A stretch of DNA of 64,000 nt from Blepharisma stoltei (taxonomy: Eukaryota; Ciliophora; Heterotrichea; Heterotrichida; Blepharismidae): the NCBI GenBank assembly GCA_914767885.1, contig CAJZBQ010000027.1, positions 1 to 64,000 of the forward strand, written 5' to 3'. The translations under genes and the position numbers were made by a program. Below, piece by piece: positions 12,268 to 22,081 of the stretch. Within the stretch, counting starts at the first letter, position 1. Each line of letters starts with the position of its first letter. Under the pieces are notes generated by a model that was given only the letters and a program-made list of their open reading frames with translations, did not search any database and was not told the DNA's origin.

Positions 12268-13434
12268 TTAATCTGAATCATATTTAATGTCCCTAAAATT
12301 TTCAATATCTTCTGTCGTTATCGTATCCACTTTATTATTGCTTTCTTCCAGCTGCAGCTTATGCTTTTGAACTGACTCCTTAAATCCAAACCAAGGGAAA
12401 ATTATGACCTCATTATACAACAGCGTCCCAAAAACAAGCAAAATAAACCCAATCAGTTGAAGCCACAAAAATTCTTCCCACTCCACAATGATACTGAAAA
12501 TCCATACCAAAAATGTCCTAGCAGCACTTATGGTTGACCTCGCCAAAGAGCTCGCATGCTTTGTTGTTGAGATTCCTGTGAAATTAAACGAGGCAATACT
12601 TATCATCGTCCCCCACCAAAGCAGCATTAATTCTCAGCTGGCCCCAATTTGTTCAAATGCTTTTACAAAATCCTCAACTTTCCCATCATGGCACATTTTG
12701 CTATCATCGCACGGAATTGCATATAAAATTGGCAAAATAATCAAGTAAAGGCTAAAGCCAAAAAGTCCTTCAATCCCTACAGCATGTAAAGGGTCGACTT
12801 TTACATTTTTTAAAAATAATTCTTCGCTGACATACATTCCGCCTGATAGAGCTTCTCCTACAATTAAAATAATGATTCCAAGTACTGGGTCTTGGGCTGT
12901 GCTTGCTTTATAAAGGACACTTGCTAGGCCTGTTATAGCGATACCAAGGGTTATCATGATAACTCCTGTGGTTTCATGCCTAAATAATCGTCTTTTCAGA
13001 AAAATCATGGAATAAATCGCTACAATCACAATTATGAACCCTCTAATCATCTGGTATACTGACGCTGCTGAAAGCACTAGTCCGATAAAGATAAAAGTAG
13101 AGCCTAATAAGTCGAAAAATGCTGGGATGATAAAAATAAACGGACCCATTTTCTTATAGAGACCTGCTTTCTGAGGTGGGTCTTTGGTTCATAAAATTGG
13201 GATGTTTTCGCTTTCTTTTGTTTTTTTTCGGTTAATTCATTGCATTATATAGTAGATTACTAGGCATCATACTTCGCCCATGAACATAGTTGCAGTTTGG
13301 AAATAAGGATGCTCAAATTTTGAGCCTTCCGAATGGACTATGTCCATTGCTTTGGCTGTTAATGTATTGGCTGTGCCTGAAATTAGCATTAATATCATGA
13401 AGATATAGACTAAAATCTTGTGGGACTGCACCAT
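12268..13434 (-). CDS. SLC35F6-like membrane transporter, copy 2
   Basis: 388 residues from the ATG at 13434, with UGA read as Trp five or so times (MGEVWCL, MQWINRK, PILWTKD, GASW). It aligns throughout with the neighbour at 10151-11329: the same NTLTAKAMDIVHSEG, FEHPYFQTATMF, QMIRGFIIVIV and FNFTGISTTKHASS blocks, so the pair is a tandem duplication that has diverged mainly at the cytosolic loop after TM2 and at the C-tail. Ten TM helices are expected. Intact, with no IES in either copy. Confidence 0.85.
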
Positions 13435-13606
13435 TTACTTGGCGAGATTATTATATAAGAAAATAAATTTTAAATAGGCGAAAGAAATATCTTCGCTTGG
13501 ATTTTTAAAAAAATATAATAATTTGTGATAGTTCTATGAGTGAGGTTATAAACAAAAAAAATATTAATAATTTCATAAGGATATTAATCAAAAATCTTGC
13601 CATACA

Positions 13607-13876
13607 CATTTTAAATTGAAATAATAAAATTGGATCCAATTTAAAGGGACCAATTTTTGAAGAAAAATTAATATAAAATAATTGAATATATTTTTCTTGA
13701 ATTTTAATTTTTTATATAAGGATTAATTACAAAATTAATTTATTGATTGCGCTTATTGTTTTAAATAATATTCTACTTGCACTTATTCAATTAATAGTTC
13801 AAAGCTATTTGTATAGAGATTAGTATTTTCACCTATAAAATTTTAAAAAAATTTTGTTCAATTTAAAGAGGGTGAG
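13607..13876. mobile_element. Decayed family-2 MITE relic
   Basis: About 270 bp bounded by degraded TTTAAATTGGA-type termini (a palindromic pair at the left) and AATTTAAAGAGGGTGAG followed by TTA at the right. The poly-C ends are mostly lost and the internal repeats are reduced to about one. Intergenic. Confidence 0.6.
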
Positions 13877-14000
13877 TTAGGAAATGAATAAAAGCTTATT
13901 TCCAAAAATAATGCAAAGAAAATATTCACTCATGAATTTACTAATTTCCTTAGTCATTTAAGTAAATATATAGATATATTGGCTTTATATTGAACATTAA

Positions 14001-14549
14001 ATAGATTGATTAGATTAAAGGTTTCTATTTATAGTCCTCAATTTCTAAGCACAATGCGTTTCACAGTTAACTTAAGTAGGGTCAAAACCCATGATTTCTC
14101 AGTAGAGGCATTTTACCTCCATGGGCCGAGTAATACGAATTTTACTCAAACCCTGCTTAAGCATAGGCCAGATCATCCAATGTGGGACCCTTTTTTGGAA
14201 GACTTGTGCCCTTGCAAGATCTTGTCGAGCACTGCCTTCACCTTTTTTACTGGATCAGCCCAACAAAAAAAATTTAGCAGCTTAAGCCATTCAGGGCAGA
14301 GCCACCAAACAGCAAAGATAGGTAAGTAACCATGCCTCTATCAGACACCAACTTGGGCCTGGATGCTGCCTGTAAAAAAAAATGAAAAAGCCTGCCCCTC
14401 GAGCTAGACCACTAATTAACCGAAGTAGTGCTGGATCTCTTTTCTCGATGCTAGAGCAACCCTTGTGCAGGTCCTTGCACAATAGCCATGTAATAATATA
14501 CATCACGGGGGAGGGCAAGTCACTCGCCACTAGCCCATTTTATGTATAT
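14001..14549 (-). mobile_element. Retroposon-like element, old copy
   Basis: A moderately GC-rich non-coding block oriented on the minus strand: head ATACATAAAATGGGCTAG at the right, TTA/GATT tail at the left. It aligns along its length with the younger copy at 32012-32628 (shared TTTCTC(A/G)GTAGAGGCATT and the block around TTAAGCCATTCAGGGCAGAG). An imperfect 16-bp target duplication, TTATATT(G/T)...AACATTAA, flanks it; the right copy abuts the stop codon of the next gene. Confidence 0.75.
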
Positions 14550-14567
14550 TTATATTTAAACATTAAT

Positions 14568-15995
14568 TTATTTAAAGTAATTCTGTTTTAAGCTCAAGAA
14601 CAGCTGCAAGTCTTCAACTAAATTTTGTGTTGTTGGTATATCTTTGTTCATTTCTTCATAAAATGTTCCAATATCTATAATTCTATAATGCAAATGACTT
14701 AGGACATCAGGCATAAATTTATAAACAAACTCTCTGTCGATATGGCATAATATCCCGGACATGATGCAGTGTTTAGCTGGAGTTGAGCTCCTTACGAATT
14801 CGTTTATGAGGTTATTCACTTCGCTTACTCCCCCCCTCCGTGAGTGAACAAACCATTAGAAAAATCGCTATTTTTTGCCCAAAAACCCACCCTCCGTGAG
14901 TGAACAAAAATTTTTTAATAGAAAAATTTTTTATGGAAAAAAAATTTTGATATATAAATGATAATTAGTATTATGAAATCTAGAGCTAATTCTGTTTAAT
15001 TTTAAACGAATTGCTTTTTAAAACATAAATTTTGCAAATTAAATTAATATTTTGCTTTCCAATTTTGCGAATTAGGATTTTTTTAAATTCGAAAAAAATA
15101 TTTTTTAGAAAATTTATATATAAATTGTTTTTAAAAAAAAATTAACCCCCTTCCGTGAGCGAACAAAATTTTTTTGTTCACTCACGGAGGAGGGGAGAGT
15201 TAATGGCTTTATTTCTATTCCATCTCTTCTTTCAAAATTTCTCAAAAATCGATAAGAAAACATTTTTTCAGTGTCCTCCACCTGTGCGAAAACTTCAAAG
15301 CCAGGAATGATTTTTTTCACATCAAAATTTGTCATGCAGCAGCTCACCTTAACCAAGCACTCATTTTTCTCGACTCTTATCCAAAATAGCGGATTTTCCT
15401 TATTACTCAAATAGTCAGTTTCTGGGATTCCCAAGCTAACTTCTTCTACTATCTGAACTGGCAAATCTTCTGTAATCATTTTAGCTAAAACTTCGCCTAT
15501 CGCAAACCTATGGATTCCACATCTCATTCGGGTCTCTTCTCTAATTTCTCTAATTGCACTAAAAGCTTCATCTTGAGAAAGCCCACTAATTCTTAGCAGC
15601 GTATAAGTAAAAGCTCCTGTCCTGTGTATTCCTGCAGCACAGTGAATCAAAATTTTTTCTCCATTCATCAGATGGTTTCTTACTTCTAATAAGCCTTTTT
15701 TTATATCATTATGGATCGCTTTTTCGTGAAGCAATTTTCTGCTTACAGCTTTAATAGGAATTCAGGTCCATTTCAGCTTTTGGGCTTTGCATGCTCTTTT
15801 AATTTGGTTTGGGGTTTCTGAAGGAGATAGTAAAGTGACCACTGTGGTGCACAAGGACAGTTTTCGGAATAATTGAATAGCTTTAAGAGTAGGGCGAGGT
15901 GAGCATGCAATAGAGCCATTAAGGACTCTGAAGAAATGCAAAGACTCACAGTATTTCATTCCTTTGCTTTCTGTTTTGGCCTCTTCTATTTCCAT
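14568..15995 (-). CDS. Dual-specificity phosphatase fused to oligoribonuclease-like domain
   Basis: 350 residues after removing the MITE at 14826-15200 (join KPL|SEVNNL). The N-half is a cysteine phosphatase: HCAAGIHRTG gives the CX5R signature with a following Thr/Gly. The C-half resembles oligoribonuclease (Orn/REXO2): a WIRVEKN strand, LSEVNNLINEFV, HIDREFVYKFMPDVL and LHYRIIDIGTF match the family blocks. The first exonuclease carboxylate is changed: Orn has WIDLEMTG, here WIRVE, so one of the DEDD metal ligands is Arg. The exonuclease half may be a binding module. One UGA codes Trp (KWTWIPIK). Confidence 0.8.
14826..15200. mobile_element. IES: family-1 MITE in phosphatase/exonuclease gene
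   Basis: 375 bp flanked by TTA on both sides. The left end has CTCCGTGAGTGAACAAA twice directly (14834 and 14890); the right end is the CCTTCCGTGAGCGAACAAA palindrome. Removal with one TA restores AAG CCA TTA AGC, in frame on the minus strand. Confidence 0.92.
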
Positions 15996-16046
15996 TAATT
16001 GTGTATTTTTAGTTATAAAATTGCTATCTCTGCAATAATTAAAAAT

Positions 16047-16985
16047 ATGAATGGCCTAGCTGTCTGTGCAATCATCAGTTCTATCATATATGTTTTCCTC
16101 TACAACTGGACTTACCTTACTCTCTACCTTCTCTTTCTTTCAGCCTATTTTCTACTATCCCACCTTCTCACTCCACCTTCAGCTTCCAAATGAAACTCAG
16201 CTCACTCAAAATACCTGATCTCTCGCTTTTCAGACCCAGACGGCCCAGAAATCATCGGCTCGTTCAAAGTCCGAGTTAACAAAGCCCTTGAATATATCAA
16301 CAAAATTCGAGAAAAAACAGGCAAAAAAGTGACCATCACCCATCTTGTCTCAAAAGCATCAGGCGCTATTATGCCTGATTTCCCAGACATGAACGGAAAA
16401 TTAGCGTTTGGGCTTTACAAGCCTCACAAGACTTGTGATGTCAGTTGTCTCGTTGCAATAGACGAAGGCAGAGACCTTGGGATGATCACTTATTCAGAAT
16501 GCGACAAAAAAACATTGATGAATATCGTAGAAGAAGCTGAAACTAGGGTAAAATCATTAAAAACAGGGGATGAAAAAGAAAAACACAAGAAAGCCAGCGG
16601 GATTTATAAATTCGTCCCAAGCTGCCTTGGAGGAATTTTACTTGAAATAGTAGCCTTTGTAACAGTATTGCTGGGAATCTCAGTTCCAAGCCTGAACTTA
16701 AAAAAGCACCCAGCTGGAGGGATATTAATATCTAATGTAGGAGAAGTGGGAGTGGATTTAGGATATGCGCCTATGCCTACGTTTTTAAGATGCAACGTGC
16801 TTATTGCGCTGTCGAAAATAAAGGATGACATAGTGATAAACAATGGAAGAGTTGAGGTGGAAAAAACCATGAATTTTATGATCACTGCTGATCATAGGTT
16901 TGCGGATGGGACAAGAGGGGCGAAGCTGGAAAATAGAATGAAAGATATGATTGAGGATCCAGAAAAATACATTCCTTTTGAATAA
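16047..16985 (+). CDS. Membrane-anchored 2-oxoacid dehydrogenase E2-type acyltransferase
   Basis: 312 residues. A hydrophobic N-terminal region (residues 1-45, two helices) is followed by the catalytic fold of dihydrolipoyl acyltransferases and chloramphenicol acetyltransferase: TITHLVSKASG, IDEGRDLGMI, GGILISNVGEVG and the active-site block DHRFADGTRGA (family HRxxDG). There is no lipoyl or E1/E3-binding domain, so it is not a classical pyruvate dehydrogenase subunit; a stand-alone acyltransferase is more likely. The start is the first in-frame ATG; the frame upstream is open but has only a TTG. One UGA reads as Trp (ASKWNSA). Confidence 0.7.
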
Positions 16986-17059
16986 TGACTAATAAACCCC
17001 TTTCAATATAAATTTAGATTTAGTTTCTGCAAATAGCGTTTTTAATTCTAAATTTTCTC

Positions 17060-17340
17060 TAGCTCCCTTCTTGGCGAACAAAACCATCATTTTTTAATTG
17101 GAAAGATACGAGCAAAAAATTTTATAATAATTTTTATAGTCAGTCTAACTGACTATATATTGAATTCTCGAGCTAATTCTAAACAAGCTGCGCTCTAAAA
17201 CATAAATTTTAAAAATTAAAAATAATGTTCCTCTAAATTTTTTGCGAATTGGAATTTCTTTAAAAAAACTTTACTATAAAAAATTATACATTAAAAAAAC
17301 ATTAAACCCTCCTTGAGTGAATAAGATTGTTTTAGAAGAG
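17060..17340. mobile_element. Decayed family-1 MITE relic
   Basis: About 280 bp with recognisable order of family-1 motifs: CTCCCTTCTTGGCGAACAAAACCAT at the left, a central block resembling AGCTAATTCT...AAACATAAATTTT, then CCCTCCTTGAGTGAATAAG and GAAGAG followed by TAA at the right. Intergenic and heavily mutated. Confidence 0.65.
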
Positions 17341-17614
17341 TAAGATTCATTATTAAATGAATGGTACACTAATTCCCACTAATCTCACTCCCCACAAAAA
17401 AATACTATGCTATTTTATAATAAATAAAATCATTCCTACTAGCTAACAATTTTCTATTTAATATATAATAGCTGCCAAAAGAAATGTTTATATTCATTAT
17501 AAGTGGGCATATCTTTTTTATAATAAATAGAGAAATTTCCTATAGCTCTCTCTAGACTATATAAGAAAATCAACAAAATATCTATTCAATATAAGCAGCA
17601 TATCATTAGCCGAT

Positions 17615-18925
17615 GTGTATGACTATAAAAAACTCGACAGTAATGATCGATCCTCTAATTATGTATATCAGCATTCCCGGACCTCATTGACTCCTCTCCC
17701 GACCACAGCAATCTCTTCTCCGAACACTTCAGTTAAAATATATGCAACTCCCAAAACCACGAAGCCTAACCGAATTAGGCACAGCCAGCCGCTTCCTCAA
17801 TCTGTCAACGATTATCAAGCCACTCGAAACCTTGCAGCACGCTACGAGCTCCTCTTAAAAAATGACCATCACATAATGAAAACTATGTTTAAAGAAAAGA
17901 GAGCTGATTTCGAAAAAACCTCGCCGCCTGTGATATGAGACGTTATTATGCCTCGAGTCATCAATAAATTTAAAGAACTGAGTTCCCGCCGCACCAGAAC
18001 CCCTTTAAAAGTTAAAGAAGTCAACCCATTCATGATAAAAAGGACATTTAATAAAATTTTCAAAAGCAAAGAAGCTTACCAGAAAGCAAATCAAATTGTA
18101 AAGCTTAAAAAAATCGAAAGTATAGGGGATTTTCGAGTGAAAAATGCAGTAAAGGCATTGTGTGAGTTTTCTGAAAGAAGCCAAGGAATCTCTGTTTGGA
18201 AATTAGGGGAATTGCTGGTTTCGTTAGGCTTGAGTGAGAAACCGAAAAGTCTGCTGGAAATTTTGAGTTTATGCTTCAACACGAGTGACCCAATGAATTG
18301 TCTGACAAATGAAAATGAAATTATTGCGCTCTGTAGCTCGTCCGATGTGTTTTTGAACAAGCTGAACTGTTTGGCGTTTGACGAAACAGTTAAAAGTGAG
18401 CAAAAAGTGATTTTTCAAACAGGAATCTCTATTTTTGACACAAATGAGGACAAAAGAGCTATTAAAAAGCAAGATATTTCGCTGATGAGAAAACAGACAA
18501 ATCTAGAGCAGTCAAGAAGCTTTGATGAGCAGCTGGAGATTATAAACCACTTGTGAAATAAGTCTGATAAAGCTCAAGGGTTTTTAGATAAAAAGAGAGT
18601 GCTAGGTATTGTTATCGAAATTGGGATTGTATCCAATATGAGCGATGCTAAAAGGTTTGTAGAGGGCATTGAAAATGTGGAGAAATACAACCACTCTTCA
18701 TTCCTTAAAATCTTTGTTAAGACACTTTTGAAAGGACTGATCTTAAAAGTGTCAGAAATTTTAGAAAAAAAGGAAAGGGCAGGATCGCAGTCACCAACTT
18801 TGAAACTAAGCCGATGAAAGCGTAAACTTCTACTAAAAGGTATAGAGGAAGGCGATAACACAACGCATGATGCCATTAAACTGTTCCATAAAGTCAATAA
18901 TCCAGCTGGATCTGATCCTATTTAA
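17615..18925 (+). CDS. Unknown protein, start unresolved
   Basis: A continuous frame of 437 codons to the TAA at 18923-18925, using UGA as Trp several times (PVIWDVI, NHLWNKS, LSRWKRK). The N-terminal 90 residues are Ser/Thr/Pro-rich; the rest is mostly helical with basic stretches (RRTRTPLKVKEVNPF) and no recognised domain. The frame is open upstream to a TAG near 17543 without an ATG, so the first codon may be supplied by an unseen IES or micro-intron junction; 17615 is only a provisional start. The ATG at 17613 is in another frame. Confidence 0.6.
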
Positions 18926-18981
18926 TTAAAGACACAGAGAAGTAAAAGTATCCATGCAAATTTAAATGTTAAATTCTTTAT

Positions 18982-19770
18982 TTAAACTTTTTGGGTTGCA
19001 ATTTTTGAGTAAGGCACCTGGGATTCCCCTTCTTCGAACGAATAGGTAACTTTCTTGGTTTGTCTCCTATAGCTGTAGTATAGTTTTCCAATGATAAGGA
19101 GTACTGCAGCAATTAGAGAGTACTGTATAATGGCTAAGCCCCAGCCAGATTGGGTCTTTTTGACTTGGGTGTTAGGCTTAGGAGTGTCTTTGTTGCTTTT
19201 GCAAAACTCGTGATAAGGATGGCTTGGGTGCTCAGTCGCATACTTACCGTAGTCTTCTTTAGACTCTGATTCTTCTGAAGCTTCTTCAGGGACTTCTTCT
19301 TCAATCACTATAGGGTCGACTGCAGGTAAAGGCTCTTCATCATGAGTGCTTTCTTCTTCAGTTGTAGTGCTTTCTTCCTCTGTTGTAGCACTTTCTTCCT
19401 CTGTTGCAGCACTCTCTTCTTCAGTAGCTTCTTCAATGCTTTGGGTTTCTTCTTCACTTTGAGTTTCCTCTTGGGCAGGCAAAGTTGTAGGGACTCCTTC
19501 TTCTAAGGCTTCACCTTGTTCTTCAGGCTGAGACTCTATGATGCCTTCTTGCTGTAAGAAAATTTGCAGCTTGGATATTGTTTCTTGAGGGTCTCCATAG
19601 CAGAATTTGACAGAGCATTGGTCGTCACATACAGTTCCAGGATTGTCCGAATTCCAGCAGAGCTCTTTGCATTTTTGGATGCATTTGTAGAACTCGTTGC
19701 CTGTAGTTGTTTTAGTATATTGAGCACTTGCGATGGCCAGCACAGCTAAAATAGTTGGAATGAATGCCAT
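18982..19770 (-). CDS. Secreted/type I membrane protein, Cys-rich with E/T repeats
   Basis: 262 residues: signal peptide (MAFIPTILAVLAIASAQ), a small six-cysteine domain (CIQKCKELC...CDDQCSVKFC, residues 30-60), a long acidic linker with repeats of the form (S/A)TTEEE, a conserved-looking HPYHEFCK patch, one transmembrane helix near 215-235 (AIIQYSLIAAVLLIIG) and a basic then acidic cytosolic tail ending YSKIATQKV. This layout suggests a surface or vacuolar receptor/adhesin-like protein. Family not recognised. Confidence 0.75.
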   Translation of the reverse strand: MAFIPTILAVLAIASAQYTKTTTGNEFYKCIQKCKELCWNSDNPGTVCDDQCSVKFCYGDPQETISKLQIFLQQEGIIESQPEEQGEALEEGVPTTLPAQEETQSEEETQSIEEATEEESAATEEESATTEEESTTTEEESTHDEEPLPAVDPIVIEEEVPEEASEESESKEDYGKYATEHPSHPYHEFCKSNKDTPKPNTQVKKTQSGWGLAIIQYSLIAAVLLIIGKLYYSYRRQTKKVTYSFEEGESQVPYSKIATQKV

Positions 19771-20028
19771 TAATTATTAACAGATTGATATCAATCCCTA
19801 TTAATTACTAATCTAAATGGTTCTGAAATGAATTAATAGGATTCTATAGGATAGCTGATTTATAAAATTAATTTTAAATTAAAATATAGAAATCTAAATG
19901 CTTTGATTCGACCTAAATTTAGCTATTTTATAATTTCAATTGCAAAAAATCGAATATTTAAAACTAGTCACGCTTTGCTTAAGATAAGCTATTATGGTAA
20001 GGATTTAATCTCTGAAAAAATATATTTT

Positions 20029-21616
20029 TTATAAAGATATATTAGTAGAAACTCTTTCAAGTTGATCGGTATTGCAATCAAGCTTCCACAGCTCCCTGTC
20101 TTCATCATTAATAAAATATATCTCATTTTCTATGCAAACCCCTTGGCTGTATGAAAATCATTTCTTTGATTGGATTTCACCTATTTTTTCCCAAGTCGCC
20201 AAGCTTGAAAGATTGTTTTTAAATAAATAATTATTGCAAAGGCAGTAAACGTATCTTTCTCCTTTAAGTAGCAGCTTGCAATGCACACTGCTAAATTCAG
20301 AGCTAAGTTTCTCTAAACTCTTTATATTGAATATCATTCTATATATTATTATAATTGTTCCATTAGGATTATTTTTTGAAGCTTTTATTCATATATAAAG
20401 AATATAATTTGTTTTCTCCAACGTTATAAAGCAAAATGTTTTTTGACAACTGCCCTCCAATTAAAATTCCTTGATTAATAGTGCACGTAGTTGTCAGCCC
20501 AAGCTCCCCAATGCGGATACTAATATTCTCCCATTGATTGGTAGTCAAATTAAGCCTTTGTGCATAAGGATAGCTCCCTCCAAGAGAATAGACGTAGCCT
20601 TTATAGTAAATATTTGAATGATGTGAAACTGCAACACATGAGGTCAATTGCTGAGGATTTTCAAGGTTATTATAAGAAATTTTAAAGGTTTTTCCACTAC
20701 AGCCATAGTCTTCTCCACCTGAATAAATAATTTCGTTGTTATTTAGGACACATCAGTTAGCATACAATTTTCAATTAACTGAAGCGCTCTTAGATTCACA
20801 AGTCCTATTTGGAAGAGTTATCTTGAATACTCTATTGGAAGCGCCGAGAAAATAATAAAGAACTTTAGGTATTACAAATTCCTTTGCAGGAATATATTTA
20901 AAGACAGGAAAAGCTCTTAAGTTCTGTAAAAACTGCTCTTTGTTTTCATTGAGAGTTGATATCATATTAATATCATTCAGCTCTTTTATTTCCTTATTTT
21001 CTGCACAAATTTTGAGCAGCCTTCCTCCAATCGTATGCTCGCTAATTTCTGCATTCCCCAGCTGTTCTTTTGCATCTAGCAGTATTCTTTTGAAAAATTC
21101 GCGGGTCTCTTCTTTTTTCTGCATAATTAGATTTTTTTGTTTTTCATACAGTTTTTTATTGTTTTCGAGTAGCCCATTATTTACGAATCTTTCCAAAACT
21201 TCTCCTTCATCATTGAAATTTCTTTCTTTCGCTTTAAAAGCTTCAGTTAGCTCTCTAAGCCTTTGAGACCTTTCTGTTGACCTTGTCGGACTTTTATCTT
21301 TTATCAATAGTGATTCTCATTCAGGATCAAAAACTTGTTCGCCTTGGGAGACTAAGACTTCTTTGCAGGCTCTGCATATTTTATGGATTGTTTTTTTCCT
21401 GAAGAGAATAAAAGTCCCATCGCCATTATAGCATAAAGTGCAAACCAAGTTCAATCTAAGAATACTCCAGTTTTGGGAAACTTTTGGAGCAACATTATAG
21501 AGTTTTGAATGAGTTCAATCATGCCCAGAAACACATGATTTGCACACACCTTGATTGCACTCCCTGCAGACGTAGTAGGCTTCGCTTCTACAATTCACAC
21601 ATTGACACTTCTGCAT
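20029..21616 (-). CDS. B-box zinc finger/kelch protein
   Basis: The ATG at 21616 opens a B-box-like zinc domain (CQCVNCRSEAYYVCRECNQG, then CKSC and an H..D..H end), followed by a second Cys pair (CTLC...CRAC), a helical region with a coiled coil (FKAKERNFNDEGEVLERF) and kelch blades (YSGGEDYG, YVYSLGGSYPYAQRLNL, TTNQWENISIRIGELG). UGA is Trp at three or more sites. The first 415 residues end at a TAA at 20369; a further kelch segment (SSVHCKLLL, WEKIGEIQSKKW, ELWKLDCN) follows to 20029, so a short IES probably lies between. TRIM-like architecture without a RING; a scaffold role is likely. Confidence 0.75.
20325..20397. mobile_element. Probable short IES in B-box/kelch gene
   Basis: The kelch frame closes at 20369 and resumes near 20335. 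Several TA pairs restore it: removals of 52, 64, 67 or 73 bp all keep frame. The 64-bp option (20333 to 20396) gives KLYSLFNIKSLEK and best suits the family; the exact ends cannot be chosen from sequence alone. The feature span covers all the options. Confidence 0.6.
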
Positions 21617-22081
21617 TATTTATTAGATTTAATATCAAAAATCTAACTCCTTTCCTATTCAGCAAGGACACAATACGGATAAAATTGTTTTGCTGGATAT
21701 GCTAATTTTATTATGTATAAAAATAATTAAGTTCTATTCAATATGAACCAATACATAAAACAACATTAGGAGCTTTTAATAGATTATCACACTTTGATCA
21801 TATTATCGCTTTAGAAATAATTTACGCACCCTAATAGATCGCTATATTTGAGCAGAGTACCGATTAGAAAAATATGATCCAGGACATATGCCTTATAAAA
21901 TCTAAGCTAATTAGGCATCTTAAATTATGAACGTGATTTGCAATTTTCATTTTTACTTTTTTAATTTTTTAAAAATTTTTAGTTATAATGGAGTTTTTCG
22001 AAAATAATTTGTAATAAACACAAAAATTTATAAGTTATGCACACTTATCAGCAGAAAAAATAAATAATTGAGTAAGTATAA
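21617..22081. other. Intergenic, nothing recognised
   Basis: A divergent intergenic region of about 460 bp, AT-rich, holding the promoters of the B-box/kelch gene and the nucleotide-sugar transporter gene. No repeats or conserved sites are evident. Confidence 0.5.

Noticed and set aside
17613-17640. ATG at 17613 as the start of the unknown protein
   Set aside because: It is out of frame with the long ORF and no 15-16 nt intron bridges them.
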